64,000 nt of DNA from NCBI GenBank assembly GCA_022844135.1, contig JALHMG010000003.1:1-64000 (forward strand), given 5' to 3'. Positions 56,849 to 64,000 of this stretch are shown here, in pieces. The notes under the pieces are model-generated. The model saw only the letters and a list, made by a program, of their open reading frames with translations, was not told the origin of the DNA and searched no databases. The DNA is from Lysobacterales bacterium (GTDB taxonomy: Bacteria; Pseudomonadota; Gammaproteobacteria; Xanthomonadales; SZUA-5). The translations under genes were made by a program, and so were the position numbers. Each line of letters opens with the position of its first letter. The first letter of the stretch is position 1.

Positions 56849-57687
56849 TGGGCACGCCGGAACGGAAACGTGAGTTGACCGGTGAAACTGACAGGCATCG
56901 CTTCGCTGATTCCAATGTCGGAAGGCGGTCGACGATCACGCGGCCACAGGAAGGTGCCAAACAGTTGATCCCAGAGCATCAGATTTTCGCCATAGTTGCG
57001 ATTGCCCTCCGAGAGCACCCGTGAATGATGCCACCGATGCAGTTCGGGCGTGTTGAACAGGTAGTTCAACCAGCCAAAACGCATCGCGACGTTGCAGTGC
57101 GTCAGCATGCCTGCGAATGCTGTGATCGCCGACAACCAGGTGAGGCATTCGCCTGGGGCTCCCAGCATCCAGAGCAGGGGCGCGCTGAATGCGATGCTCG
57201 TCAGCGCATTGCCGATGTGGAAACGACCGGTGTTCCAGAACCAAAGCCGCGTAACGCTGTGGTGCACTGCATGCAGACGCCAGATGGGCGCCCATTCGTG
57301 CGACAGACGATGCGCCCAGTAAAGACCAAACTCGGCGATGACCAACGTCAACAGCACCTGCGCCCACATCGGCCAGTCGGTTGGCCACCAGGACGTCGCA
57401 GGCGAATGGCCGGCCGCGCCGATGACCGCACTACTGAAGACCCAAAGTTGCACGCCACCCTTGCTCATCAGCGTGTGCAGCAAGTCAGGCCACATTTGCC
57501 CATCGTCGAGCAGCCACGCCCGCTCGAACGGATACACGCGTTCCAGCGCAAACAACGACAGCGCCAGAAACGCGTAACTCAAATTGAACCCCAGCAGTTC
57601 ATGCCCGGCAGCGATGCCAAGCGCGGTGCCAGTGCAGCACAGCACCATCAGGGTTGGCCATAGCAGATAGGCGATCAATGTCTTCAT
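56845..57687 (-). CDS. Sterol desaturase/fatty acid hydroxylase family protein
   Basis: Protein of 280 aa with several hydrophobic helices and the three di-iron histidine motifs HRLSHE, HAVHHS and HRWHH. NTPELHRWHHSR near residue 218 is typical of the bacterial branch. Such membrane enzymes hydroxylate or desaturate fatty acids, sterols or other lipids; the substrate is unknown. It overlaps the DUF4124-like gene by 4 nt. Confidence 0.92.
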   Translation of the reverse strand: MKTLIAYLLWPTLMVLCCTGTALGIAAGHELLGFNLSYAFLALSLFALERVYPFERAWLLDDGQMWPDLLHTLMSKGGVQLWVFSSAVIGAAGHSPATSWWPTDWPMWAQVLLTLVIAEFGLYWAHRLSHEWAPIWRLHAVHHSVTRLWFWNTGRFHIGNALTSIAFSAPLLWMLGAPGECLTWLSAITAFAGMLTHCNVAMRFGWLNYLFNTPELHRWHHSRVLSEGNRNYGENLMLWDQLFGTFLWPRDRRPPSDIGISEAMPVSFTGQLTFPFRRAQ

Positions 57688-57721
57688 ACGGCAAGCATTG
57701 CTGCCGCCGATGACGATTTGA

Positions 57722-58876
57722 TTACTCGAAGCCGTAGCGCAACAAGACTGCCGGCACGTGCATCACGATGCAGTGGATCGCGCCCGCCAGACCGATGATG
57801 TTGCTGCAATCGATGGGAACGATGGCGCGAGTTGGAAACGCTTGCTGGAATACGCTGAGGGCGTTCTGATTCTGGGTGGTGTAGCCATTGAACTGGCAGG
57901 TCAGAACGGTGCTGTTCAACACTACCGCGTTGGTATAGGTGTAGTGCACACCGCCGACACTGAAGCCGCCGATGCGCAGTACAGTTTTGCCGCTGTTGAT
58001 CAGTTGCGTCGCCACGGCCTCGGTGACTTGCCGCGGCGTTGTGTAGACGCCGCCAATCGCAGGGTACTCGTTGATGATGACGCGATTCCCATCCGCCGGC
58101 AGCATCCACATATCGATGTGCTGCGTCGAATCGAAGCTCACCGGCATCGGATCGGTCACCGTGAGATTGAGGCCCTGGTAAGCAAGATAGGCGTCTCGCA
58201 CCGATTGTGTCGTGGCGCCTGGATTCTCATTGACGATGAGGGATGTCATGTAGGCGCTGCCATCTTCGAAAAGATGGAAGTTGCCGCCGCCGTGACTGAG
58301 GGGCAAATCGTATTTGGTTTCGCCGAGCAGCGTTGCGAACACGCCCGGGACGAGATCGTCGTTAGGGCGCGGGCGGTTGTACACATGGTCCACAATCGCG
58401 CGGCGCCCATTGTCGTCGATAAAGCGCGGGCCATAATCGCGAATCCACACCGAATCACTATTCGCGATGACAAACTGCACCTGGCTCAGGTTGGCGCCAG
58501 CGTTGGTCAGGGTGCTTTGGGCCGACGCCTGCAGGCCTGCCGACACCACGACATAGAGCTTGAAGTTGGCCTCGCCCGTGGTGATTGCCACGGCCATCGC
58601 CGACAAAATCGCATTCTGTTGGCCCCAGCGAATCATCAATCCCGCATTACGCTCATATTCGGCGGGCGTATCGATGGTGCCTCCCGGCGGCGCCAGCGGC
58701 GCACGCGACAGATCGCGAGCGCGCCAGATGCTCTGTTCGAACGGCGTCATGCCGCGCGGTAGCGTCGGCTCATCGTCGCGAATCGTGGCGAGGAATGCCG
58801 GATCGGCCAATCGTACGGAGGCAACGGCAACATCTGCCAAGCCAACCAGAAGCATGGCAATAACGGCACCACGCAT
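57722..58876 (-). CDS. Secreted agmatine/peptidyl-arginine deiminase family protein
   Basis: Protein of 384 aa with a signal peptide (MRGAVIAMLLVGLADVAVA). The guanidino-group-modifying fold shows SDSVWIRDYGPRF (substrate Asp), SHGGGNFHLFEDG (Glu/Gly region), STQHIDMWMLPADGN (catalytic His-Asp) and a late GAIHCIVMHVPAV with the nucleophilic Cys followed by His. Cytoplasmic agmatine deiminases lack signal peptides, so this protein more resembles the secreted PPAD-like group. A role in extracellular arginine or agmatine conversion is inferred. An N-terminal extension of about 80 residues precedes the core. Confidence 0.88.
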   Translation of the reverse strand: MRGAVIAMLLVGLADVAVASVRLADPAFLATIRDDEPTLPRGMTPFEQSIWRARDLSRAPLAPPGGTIDTPAEYERNAGLMIRWGQQNAILSAMAVAITTGEANFKLYVVVSAGLQASAQSTLTNAGANLSQVQFVIANSDSVWIRDYGPRFIDDNGRRAIVDHVYNRPRPNDDLVPGVFATLLGETKYDLPLSHGGGNFHLFEDGSAYMTSLIVNENPGATTQSVRDAYLAYQGLNLTVTDPMPVSFDSTQHIDMWMLPADGNRVIINEYPAIGGVYTTPRQVTEAVATQLINSGKTVLRIGGFSVGGVHYTYTNAVVLNSTVLTCQFNGYTTQNQNALSVFQQAFPTRAIVPIDCSNIIGLAGAIHCIVMHVPAVLLRYGFE

Positions 58877-58892
58877 AGAGCCTCCGCAACGA

Positions 58893-58922
58893 AAAAAGGC
58901 TCGCCCGAGTGGGCAAGCCTTT
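58893..58922 (-). terminator. Intrinsic terminator after tRNA-Asn
   Basis: Read on the minus strand, AAGGCT.GCCC pairs with GGGC.AGCCTT around a 4-nt loop (58897-58922), followed by six T. It ends the tRNA-Asn transcript just before the deiminase gene. Confidence 0.85.
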
Positions 58923-58929
58923 CAGAATC

Positions 58930-59004
<75 letters not shown>

Positions 59005-59131
59005 ACGGTGAGCCCGAAATAATGCGTGGATTTTTCTGGGCATGTCAAGCACTGCGAGCACGTTGCTCTGGAATGGGCTTTCACGGCTCCTGTTCCCGGC
59101 GCGAAATTTCATGGCGCCGTAGAATCTCACC

Positions 59132-59929
59132 ATGACCGACCCGCGCGCGCTCGCACTCGAATGCATATCGGAATGCATGCCGAGCCTGAAATGCTCGAAA
59201 ACGATGTTGGCCGAGGCCCATATCGGCTCTTCGGACTTGTTGATCGGAACACATGAACCGATCGCGATCCCCATCCCAGGGCGCCCCGCCCGGCCCGAAC
59301 TGGTGGCTCCTCGCGAGCTAAAACATCGCAAACTGACGACAGTGCATGGCCGGGTCGCGCTGGTCCACGCAGTGGCGCATATCGAGTTCAATGCGATCAA
59401 TCTTGCCTGGGATGCGGTGTATCGGTTTCCAGGCATGCCGGACGCCTTTTATCGCGACTGGGCGAGCGTTGCGGCAGACGAAGCTCGACATTTTTCGATG
59501 TTGCATGATCGACTGACCGATCTTGGCTTTGCCTACGGCGACTTCCCGGCGCACAATGGACTTTGGCAAATGGCAGTGGATACTGCGCACGATCTGGTCG
59601 CGCGCATGGCGTTGGTGCCGCGGGTACTCGAAGCGCGAGGGCTGGACGTGACACCGGGCATGATCGAACGCTTGCTGGCAGCCGGGGACGACGACACAGT
59701 GGCGCTTCTGCGCATCATCCTGGCTGAAGAAGTGCGCCACGTTGCGATCGGATCGCGTTGGTTCAAGTACGTTTGCGAACAGCAAGATCTCGAACCCAGA
59801 TCGACGTTCCGCGCAATGCTGGAGCGCTACGGCATGGATCGTGTACGCGGTCCCTTCAATTTCCCGGCCCGGATGGCCGCAGGTTTCGATGCGGAGGAGA
59901 TGGCAATGTTGGAGTCCCTGGGTGCTTAA
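59132..59929 (+). CDS. DUF455 ferritin-like protein
   Basis: Protein of 265 aa. DUF455 resembles di-iron ferritin-like proteins: HAVAHIEFNAINLAWDAVYRF, AADEARHFSMLHDRL, and LAEEVRHVAIGSRWFKYVC carry Glu-His motifs (EXXH-type) expected to bind two metals. PARPELVAPRELKHRKL is a typical family N-terminal part. Function is unknown; MiaE-like hydroxylases share the fold. The stop overlaps the esterase start by 8 nt. Confidence 0.9.
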   Translation: MTDPRALALECISECMPSLKCSKTMLAEAHIGSSDLLIGTHEPIAIPIPGRPARPELVAPRELKHRKLTTVHGRVALVHAVAHIEFNAINLAWDAVYRFPGMPDAFYRDWASVAADEARHFSMLHDRLTDLGFAYGDFPAHNGLWQMAVDTAHDLVARMALVPRVLEARGLDVTPGMIERLLAAGDDDTVALLRIILAEEVRHVAIGSRWFKYVCEQQDLEPRSTFRAMLERYGMDRVRGPFNFPARMAAGFDAEEMAMLESLGA

Positions 59930-60941
59930 GGGCCTGATCGCCGCACTGGGCATCGCCTTCGGTGCAACCGCCACCGCAGGCGAGCTGCTGAAAAACCAGG
60001 TGTTCGACCGCTATTCGCCTTTGGTCGCGTCCGATGAATTTTCGCGCCGCGTATTTACGCCGACGACGCACGATCGGTTGCAGCGTTTTCAAACGCATCT
60101 GGGCCGGAAAGCGATCGAACATACCGTCGATCTGGCCAATGAGCGCTTCGAGGTTTATGTGCCCTCCCGCAAACCTGAAGCGGGTTACGGCCTTCTCGTC
60201 TACATCTCGCCCGAGGACAACGTCTCCATCACCCGGCACTGGAAACGCGCGCTCGACCGGAGCGGAGTGATTTATGTATCGGCGCGGCGCAGCGGCAACA
60301 CCCATAACGTCTACGAGCGGCGCATACCGCTGGCGTTGCACGCATACGAAAACATTCGAGCCCGCTATGCGATCGATCCCAACCGCGTGGTCATCAGCGG
60401 CTACTCGGGAGGCTCCCGGACTGCCATCCGCACTGCCGCTGCGTACACGGATGTGTTCACTGGCGCTTTACTGATCGGAGGGGCAAAGGTCATGGGGGAG
60501 GAGGATTTTGCGCCACCGCCCTTGGCGCTGATGACACGCATGCAACGCGAGATGCGCATCGTGTACTCAACCGGCAGCCATGACATGCCCAACCGCCGAC
60601 TGGACGGCCGTAGCATCGAAGCGCTCAAAAAGCGCTGCGTCGCTGGCGTATTCAAGATTTTCGATCGCAAAGTCGGTCATGAACTGCCGGATGAGAGAAC
60701 CTTGGTTCGCGCGATGGCGCGACTGGACGCGCCCCTGGATGAGCGCAGCTTGGCGTCGCAGAATGAATGCATGAAAAATCTGCAGCCACAAATCGAAAGC
60801 GACATTGCTGCTGCCGAAGCGGCGTGGGCCGATGGCAATCGTGCCCTCGCTGGTGAGCGTCTGGGCAATGCCGATCTTGCCTGGGGTGGATTTGCCACCG
60901 AGCGTTTGGTCAGGCTCGCCAGAATTCTCGCGCCGAACTGA
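59922..60941 (+). CDS. Secreted alpha/beta hydrolase (esterase)
   Basis: Protein of 339 aa beginning at a GTG within the end of the DUF455 gene. MLKGLIAALGIAFGATATAG is a signal peptide. FEVYVPSRKPEAGYGLLVYISP begins the hydrolase fold, and the nucleophile is in VVISGYSGGSRTAIRTA. The order resembles PHB-depolymerase/feruloyl-esterase-like proteins with a lid. The C-terminal 70 residues are Ala-rich helices of unknown role. Substrate unknown. Confidence 0.8.
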   Translation: MLKGLIAALGIAFGATATAGELLKNQVFDRYSPLVASDEFSRRVFTPTTHDRLQRFQTHLGRKAIEHTVDLANERFEVYVPSRKPEAGYGLLVYISPEDNVSITRHWKRALDRSGVIYVSARRSGNTHNVYERRIPLALHAYENIRARYAIDPNRVVISGYSGGSRTAIRTAAAYTDVFTGALLIGGAKVMGEEDFAPPPLALMTRMQREMRIVYSTGSHDMPNRRLDGRSIEALKKRCVAGVFKIFDRKVGHELPDERTLVRAMARLDAPLDERSLASQNECMKNLQPQIESDIAAAEAAWADGNRALAGERLGNADLAWGGFATERLVRLARILAPN

Positions 60942-61017
60942 GCCCTTCGCGTACAGCCATTCCGCTCAGGTCCGTCTGGTTGACGCGTCGATCTGCCGTT
61001 TCGACAAGAACGACGGA

Positions 61018-61491
61018 TCAAGACCCGCGATGGTAGGGATGATTACCGAGCTGACTCACGGCTCGAAACAGCTGCTCGGCCAACACGATGCGCACCAAAG
61101 CGTGCGGCAAAGTCAGCGGGCCTAAGCTCCACTTCTGATGCGCGGCCATCAGGCATTGTGGAGCCAGGCCGTCGGGACCGCCGATCAGAAAGCACAGGTC
61201 GCGGCCGTCCATCATCCAGGCGGCGATATGCTTGGCCAAAGCCTCGCTCGACCACATTTCGCCACGCCCGTCGAGTGCAATTACGCGGTGCTGCCTGGGA
61301 ATCGCAGCGAACATCCGCTGACCCTCATCGAGTACGGCACGTTTCGTGTCCAGAGACTTGCCGCGCGGTCCGAGCGGCAATTCGGTCAAGGTCAGCGGCA
61401 GTTTGCGTTCGAGGCGCTTAGCGTAGTCATCAAAGCCTTGCTTGACCCAGGTCGGCGCGCGCTCAGCGATCGACAGGATCAGCGCGCGCAT
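61018..61491 (-). CDS. rlmH: 23S rRNA (pseudouridine1915-N3)-methyltransferase
   Basis: Protein of 157 aa from MRALILSIAERAPTWVKQGFDDYAKRL, matching RlmH N-termini. The SPOUT trefoil knot has VIALDGRGEMWSSEALAKHI and FLIGGPDGLAPQC, and LGPLTLPHALVRIVLAEQLFRAVSQLGNHPYHRG is the conserved end. It methylates pseudouridine 1915 in the 70S ribosome. rsfS lies 4 nt upstream, the usual order. Confidence 0.97.
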   Translation of the reverse strand: MRALILSIAERAPTWVKQGFDDYAKRLERKLPLTLTELPLGPRGKSLDTKRAVLDEGQRMFAAIPRQHRVIALDGRGEMWSSEALAKHIAAWMMDGRDLCFLIGGPDGLAPQCLMAAHQKWSLGPLTLPHALVRIVLAEQLFRAVSQLGNHPYHRGS

Positions 61492-61495
61492 AGCC

Positions 61496-62041
61496 TCACA
61501 CTGCCATCGCAGAGGCGCGCGATTCCTCAACGATGCCCCACATACGTTCGAGTTGATAGAACTCGCGCATACGCGGCAGCATCACGTGAATAACGGTGTC
61601 GCCTAAATCAACCAGGATCCATTCTGCGTCCTTTTCGCCTTCCATTCCTAGCGGCGGGTAGCCAAGCTTCTTCGCTGTGACCACCACTTCGTCGCCCATG
61701 GATTTGACGTGGCGCGTTGAGGTGCCGCTGGCGATCACGATGAAATCGCACACACTGGTCTTACCGCGCACATCGATGACCTTCAGGTCGTTCGCCTTCA
61801 TCGAGTCGAGGCGCGCAATGACCGCTTCGCGGACCACCTCATCGATGGATTTCTGAGGCGGCGACTTCGCCGCGATGCGCTTGGGCGCTTTGGCAGGCTT
61901 GGTTGCGGCGACCGCTTTGGTGGCCTTGGTGGCGGATCGCGTTGCGGTCGTACTCTTGGCCTTCGCAGCCGATTTCTCTTTGGACGACTTGACCGTCGAC
62001 GCCTTCGCGGAAGGTTTTCGCGGGGTTTTCTCGGTAGTCAA
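61496..62041 (-). CDS. rsfS: Ribosome silencing factor RsfS with basic N-terminal extension
   Basis: Protein of 181 aa from a TTG (62039-62041) preceded by AGGAGA at 9 nt spacing; an earlier TTG at 62071 would add 10 residues. The RsfS/Iojap core (VVREAVIARLDSMKANDLKVIDVRGKTSVCDFIVIASGTSTRHVKSM and REFYQLERMWG) is complete. It prevents subunit joining when nutrients are scarce. An N-terminal 70-residue tail rich in Lys, Ala, Thr and Ser resembles histone H1-like sequences and is not typical of RsfS. Confidence 0.92.
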   Translation of the reverse strand: MTTEKTPRKPSAKASTVKSSKEKSAAKAKSTTATRSATKATKAVAATKPAKAPKRIAAKSPPQKSIDEVVREAVIARLDSMKANDLKVIDVRGKTSVCDFIVIASGTSTRHVKSMGDEVVVTAKKLGYPPLGMEGEKDAEWILVDLGDTVIHVMLPRMREFYQLERMWGIVEESRASAMAV

Positions 62042-62071
62042 AAGCGGTTTTCTCCTGGGTAGGTCCAGCAA

Positions 62072-62713
62072 TTATAGGCGCCGATACCAGCCGCGCTCAT
62101 CGATCATTCGACATACAGGTTCAGGAACGAGATGTGCGATCGATCGTCCGGCGGCTAAACGCTCCCGTATCAGGCTGGAGGAAATCGGCAATAACGGAAT
62201 TTGCAGTCGCAGAATGAGGCCATGGCTTTGCGTCCGCAGATCGAGAGGAGCAGAAGTGGCGCGATGCGCAAGCTCAAGCTCCAGCCGTGGATCGATCAGG
62301 GCGTGCGCGTCTGGGCGCGTCAACACCACCAGATGGGCCAGCTCAAATAATGTTCGCCAGCGATGCCAGCTCGCCAACCCAGCAAAGGCATCGGCTCCGA
62401 CGATCCAGATCAAAGGCGTACCGTTGCCGACTTCGTCGCGGACCGATTGCAGCGTATCGACCGTATACGATGGCCCCGGCCGGCTAAGTTCGCGACGATC
62501 GCACCGCAGTACTCGCTGGCCCCATATTGCCGCATCGATCATCTCCGCGCGATCGGACGCCGAAACTCCAGGTATCGCGCGATGCGCGGGCAGCGCGCAA
62601 GGCACAAACCGCAATTCGTCCAAAACGAGCGCTTCGGCGCTTTCGATGGCAGCACGCAAGTGACCAATATGTGGCGGGTCGAAGGTGCCGCCGAGTAGCG
62701 CTAGACCAGGCAT
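62072..62713 (-). CDS. nadD: Nicotinate-nucleotide adenylyltransferase
   Basis: Protein of 213 aa starting MPGLALLGGTFDPPHIGHLRAA, with the nucleotidyltransferase HXGH motif (HIGH). LPAHRAIPGVSASDRAEMIDAAI, PSYTVDTLQSVRDEVG, LIWIVGADAFAGLASWHRW and ISSSLIRERLAAG follow. It makes deamido-NAD. The start codon lies at the edge of the palindromic element B3, which therefore forms its 5' leader; the frame stays open a few codons into it. Confidence 0.96.
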   Translation of the reverse strand: MPGLALLGGTFDPPHIGHLRAAIESAEALVLDELRFVPCALPAHRAIPGVSASDRAEMIDAAIWGQRVLRCDRRELSRPGPSYTVDTLQSVRDEVGNGTPLIWIVGADAFAGLASWHRWRTLFELAHLVVLTRPDAHALIDPRLELELAHRATSAPLDLRTQSHGLILRLQIPLLPISSSLIRERLAAGRSIAHLVPEPVCRMIDERGWYRRL

Positions 62714-62870
62714 TTCATGAGGTCGCAACGAATTGGCATAACTTGGTATCGATGGCGCTGGAAACATTGTGTCGCCCGGTGACGCTGACGAACCAGGGAG
62801 ACCATTGCACTTTCTCGCGCCTCAAGTCCGTCGCAAGCATCCCCGTTCCCTCAGCAAACATCCGGGCGAG
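62705..62870 (-). repeat. Degenerate palindromic element, copy B3
   Basis: This stretch matches the ends of element B1: ATTTCATGAGGTCGC at the left and CGTTCCCTCA..AAA.AT.CGGG at the right. On the minus strand GAGGCGCGAG and a CAATGG block are shared with the B1 core. It is shorter (about 165 bp) and more diverged. It separates nadD from holA, two genes normally close or overlapping, and contributes the nadD leader. Confidence 0.65.
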
Positions 62871-62875
62871 CGCAT

Positions 62876-63880
62876 TCACGCAGCGAAGCGCTCAACAAGC
62901 TTCGGCGATGTCGCCCGAAGCAACCATCTTTCCAGCAGCACCCATGGGTCGCCCGCCTCGCGCCCCTTAGACGCCGCGTCCACCACACGCGCCTCGCGGA
63001 ATAGCCGCGCCCAAGGGCGATCAAGGGCACGCTGATAGAGCGCGGCGCGCGAGCCGAAAACCCCGCGCGTGGGCCAGAAGCTCGACAAGTTACCGCGCTG
63101 CTCGGACGCCAGCATCAGCGTCTGCATTTGTGCAATCGGATACCACAGAAAGCTGGCGGGCTCCTCGCCTTCGCCTCTCAAAGCACGCAAGATGTGCCGC
63201 ACGCGCTCTGGGTCGCCGCGTAGCACCGCGTCCCAGAGCGCCTGAACATCGTAGCGGGCGTGATCGGCGACAAGGTCGACCAGAGTAACCGCATCGATGA
63301 CCTGACCCGGCGCAAGTAATGCCAACTTCGCTAACTCCTGATCTGCGGCCAGCAAGTTACCTTCGGCGCGCGCGTTCAACTCTTCAAATGCGTCGCTCGT
63401 CAGTTGCACCTGATGTCTGGCTGCGCGGGTTCGAAGCCAGGGTACAAAGTCTTCCCGACTCATCGTGGACACTGGCACGACGACGCCGCTGGTGTCGATG
63501 GCCTGAACCCAATCCTGCCGCTCCAGCGACTTGTTCCATTCCGGCAGGGTCACCAGCAGCACATCCAATCCCGGATCGCGTGCGAACTCGGCGATAGACT
63601 CGGCTGCGCCCTGCGTGATTTTCAGAGAAGGGAAACGCACTTCGATGAGGCGAGTCTGCGCGAACAAGCCCAGCGAGCGCACGTCGACGCGCCAAGCATC
63701 CCAATCGAACCCGCTGGCCACATCGAATACCAAACGATCCGTTGCGCCCGAATCGCGAGCGACGGATCTCAGCAAGTCGCAAGCTTCCAACGCAATCAGC
63801 GGCTCATTGCCGGCGATCAGGTAGCAGGATTTGAGCCCGGATCGAAGGTGCTTGCCAAGTTGATCGGGACTAACGCGCAT
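62876..63880 (-). CDS. holA: DNA polymerase III subunit delta
   Basis: Protein of 334 aa. MRVSPDQLGKHLRSGLKSCYLIAGNEPLIALEACDLLR is a typical HolA start; RLIEVRFPSLKITQGAAESIAEFA, FVPWLRTRAARHQVQLTSDAFEELNARAEGNLLAADQELAKLALL, and VADHARYDVQALWDAVLRGDPERVRHILRALRGEGEEPASFLWYPIAQMQTL match the clamp-loader delta domains. It opens the sliding clamp. The ATG overlaps the upstream gene's stop (TGATG). Confidence 0.95.
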   Translation of the reverse strand: MRVSPDQLGKHLRSGLKSCYLIAGNEPLIALEACDLLRSVARDSGATDRLVFDVASGFDWDAWRVDVRSLGLFAQTRLIEVRFPSLKITQGAAESIAEFARDPGLDVLLVTLPEWNKSLERQDWVQAIDTSGVVVPVSTMSREDFVPWLRTRAARHQVQLTSDAFEELNARAEGNLLAADQELAKLALLAPGQVIDAVTLVDLVADHARYDVQALWDAVLRGDPERVRHILRALRGEGEEPASFLWYPIAQMQTLMLASEQRGNLSSFWPTRGVFGSRAALYQRALDRPWARLFREARVVDAASKGREAGDPWVLLERWLLRATSPKLVERFAA

Positions 63881-63999
63881 CAGGCCGCAGCGAGCGATTG
63901 ACTGATCAGCAACTCAATTTGCCCAAGGTCAGGTATGACAGCCTGATCATCGCGAACCATGACGTTCATCAATACACCTGGGCGTGTCGGCATCGAGTC
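63880..63999 (-). CDS. C-terminal end of a gene upstream of holA (partial)
   Basis: An open frame runs in from beyond the window edge and stops with TGA overlapping the holA start by one base after 39 visible codons, ending LLISQSLAAA. In related bacteria lptE precedes holA, but the visible residues are too few and do not allow a firm match, so the product is left unnamed. Confidence 0.5.
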   Translation of the reverse strand, partial: DSMPTRPGVLMNVMVRDDQAVIPDLGQIELLISQSLAAA

Positions 64000-64000
64000 G

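Overview
The window is GC-rich chromosomal DNA from a gammaproteobacterium, most plausibly of the Xanthomonadales/Lysobacterales (Rhodanobacteraceae- or Lysobacteraceae-like). This rests on gene order (rimP-nusA-infB-rbfA-truB; holA-nadD-rsfS-rlmH; pcm-tolC; proB-proA), an ECF sigma factor coupled to a TPR-containing Ser/Thr kinase, and a cbs/metB/metX sulfur cluster. It is an inference, because no rRNA is present. There are no ribosomal RNAs, CRISPR arrays, prophages or complete transposases. Two tRNAs (initiator Met, Asn) are present.

Layout. 0.6-5.7 kb: a beta-propeller protein and a Ser/Thr kinase-propeller receptor that overlap by 4 nt. 5.8-8.5 kb: SDR oxidoreductase, outer-membrane barrel, acyltransferase. 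8.7-10.7 kb: a GntR/YtrA-type regulator with an ABC ATPase and permease, preceded by a strong palindromic operator. 11-19.2 kb: the translation operon rimP-nusA-infB-rbfA-truB, interrupted between infB and rbfA by an AAA ATPase, a DUF4276 (TOPRIM-like) protein and a half-size GDT1-type transporter, joined by 1- and 4-nt overlaps. The ATPase/DUF4276 pair looks like a defence module riding in a housekeeping operon. 19.4-23.5 kb: hemN with an FNR-like site, tRNA-fMet, glutaryl-CoA dehydrogenase, rpoH. 23.9-27.2 kb: ECF sigma plus kinase-TPR protein. 27.8-36.8 kb: fadH, prfC, a YqiB-like protein, glmS, a PQQ sugar dehydrogenase, xthA. 37.1-40.1 kb: a pyroglutamate operon (pxpA, DUF969, DUF979, pcp). 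40.4-46.4 kb: cbs, rimB-like, rimK, metB (behind tandem MetJ-like boxes), trmB-like, metX. 46.5-54.6 kb: tolC, pcm, proA/proB, GDPD, a LolA-like protein, sulfurtransferase, CoA pyrophosphatase, DUF1289. 54.9-60.9 kb: hydrolases, sterol desaturase-like protein, a secreted deiminase-family protein, tRNA-Asn, DUF455. 61-64 kb: rlmH, rsfS, nadD, holA and the end of an upstream gene.

The least explained material is in the intergenic DNA. A family of small non-autonomous palindromic elements recurs at about 10.7, 10.9-11.07, 27.3-27.6, 56.3 and 62.7-62.9 kb. The outer arms differ between copies, but the core is shared (a GGCGCGAG.AGGAG block, a short apical hairpin, and GACGACGAGCAACG). In the better copies the apical hairpin changes sequence while keeping its pairing. 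One copy supplies the truB stop codon, and one lies between nadD and holA. Other notable signals are three tandem 43-bp hairpin repeats before cbs, a palindrome apparently inserted in frame in the DUF969 gene, an intrinsic terminator in the rimP leader, and a 13-bp inverted repeat on the GntR start codon.

Starts were moved inward from the longest frame wherever family N-termini, Shine-Dalgarno sequences or overlaps supported it. All functional names come from recognising motifs by eye; no database search was run.
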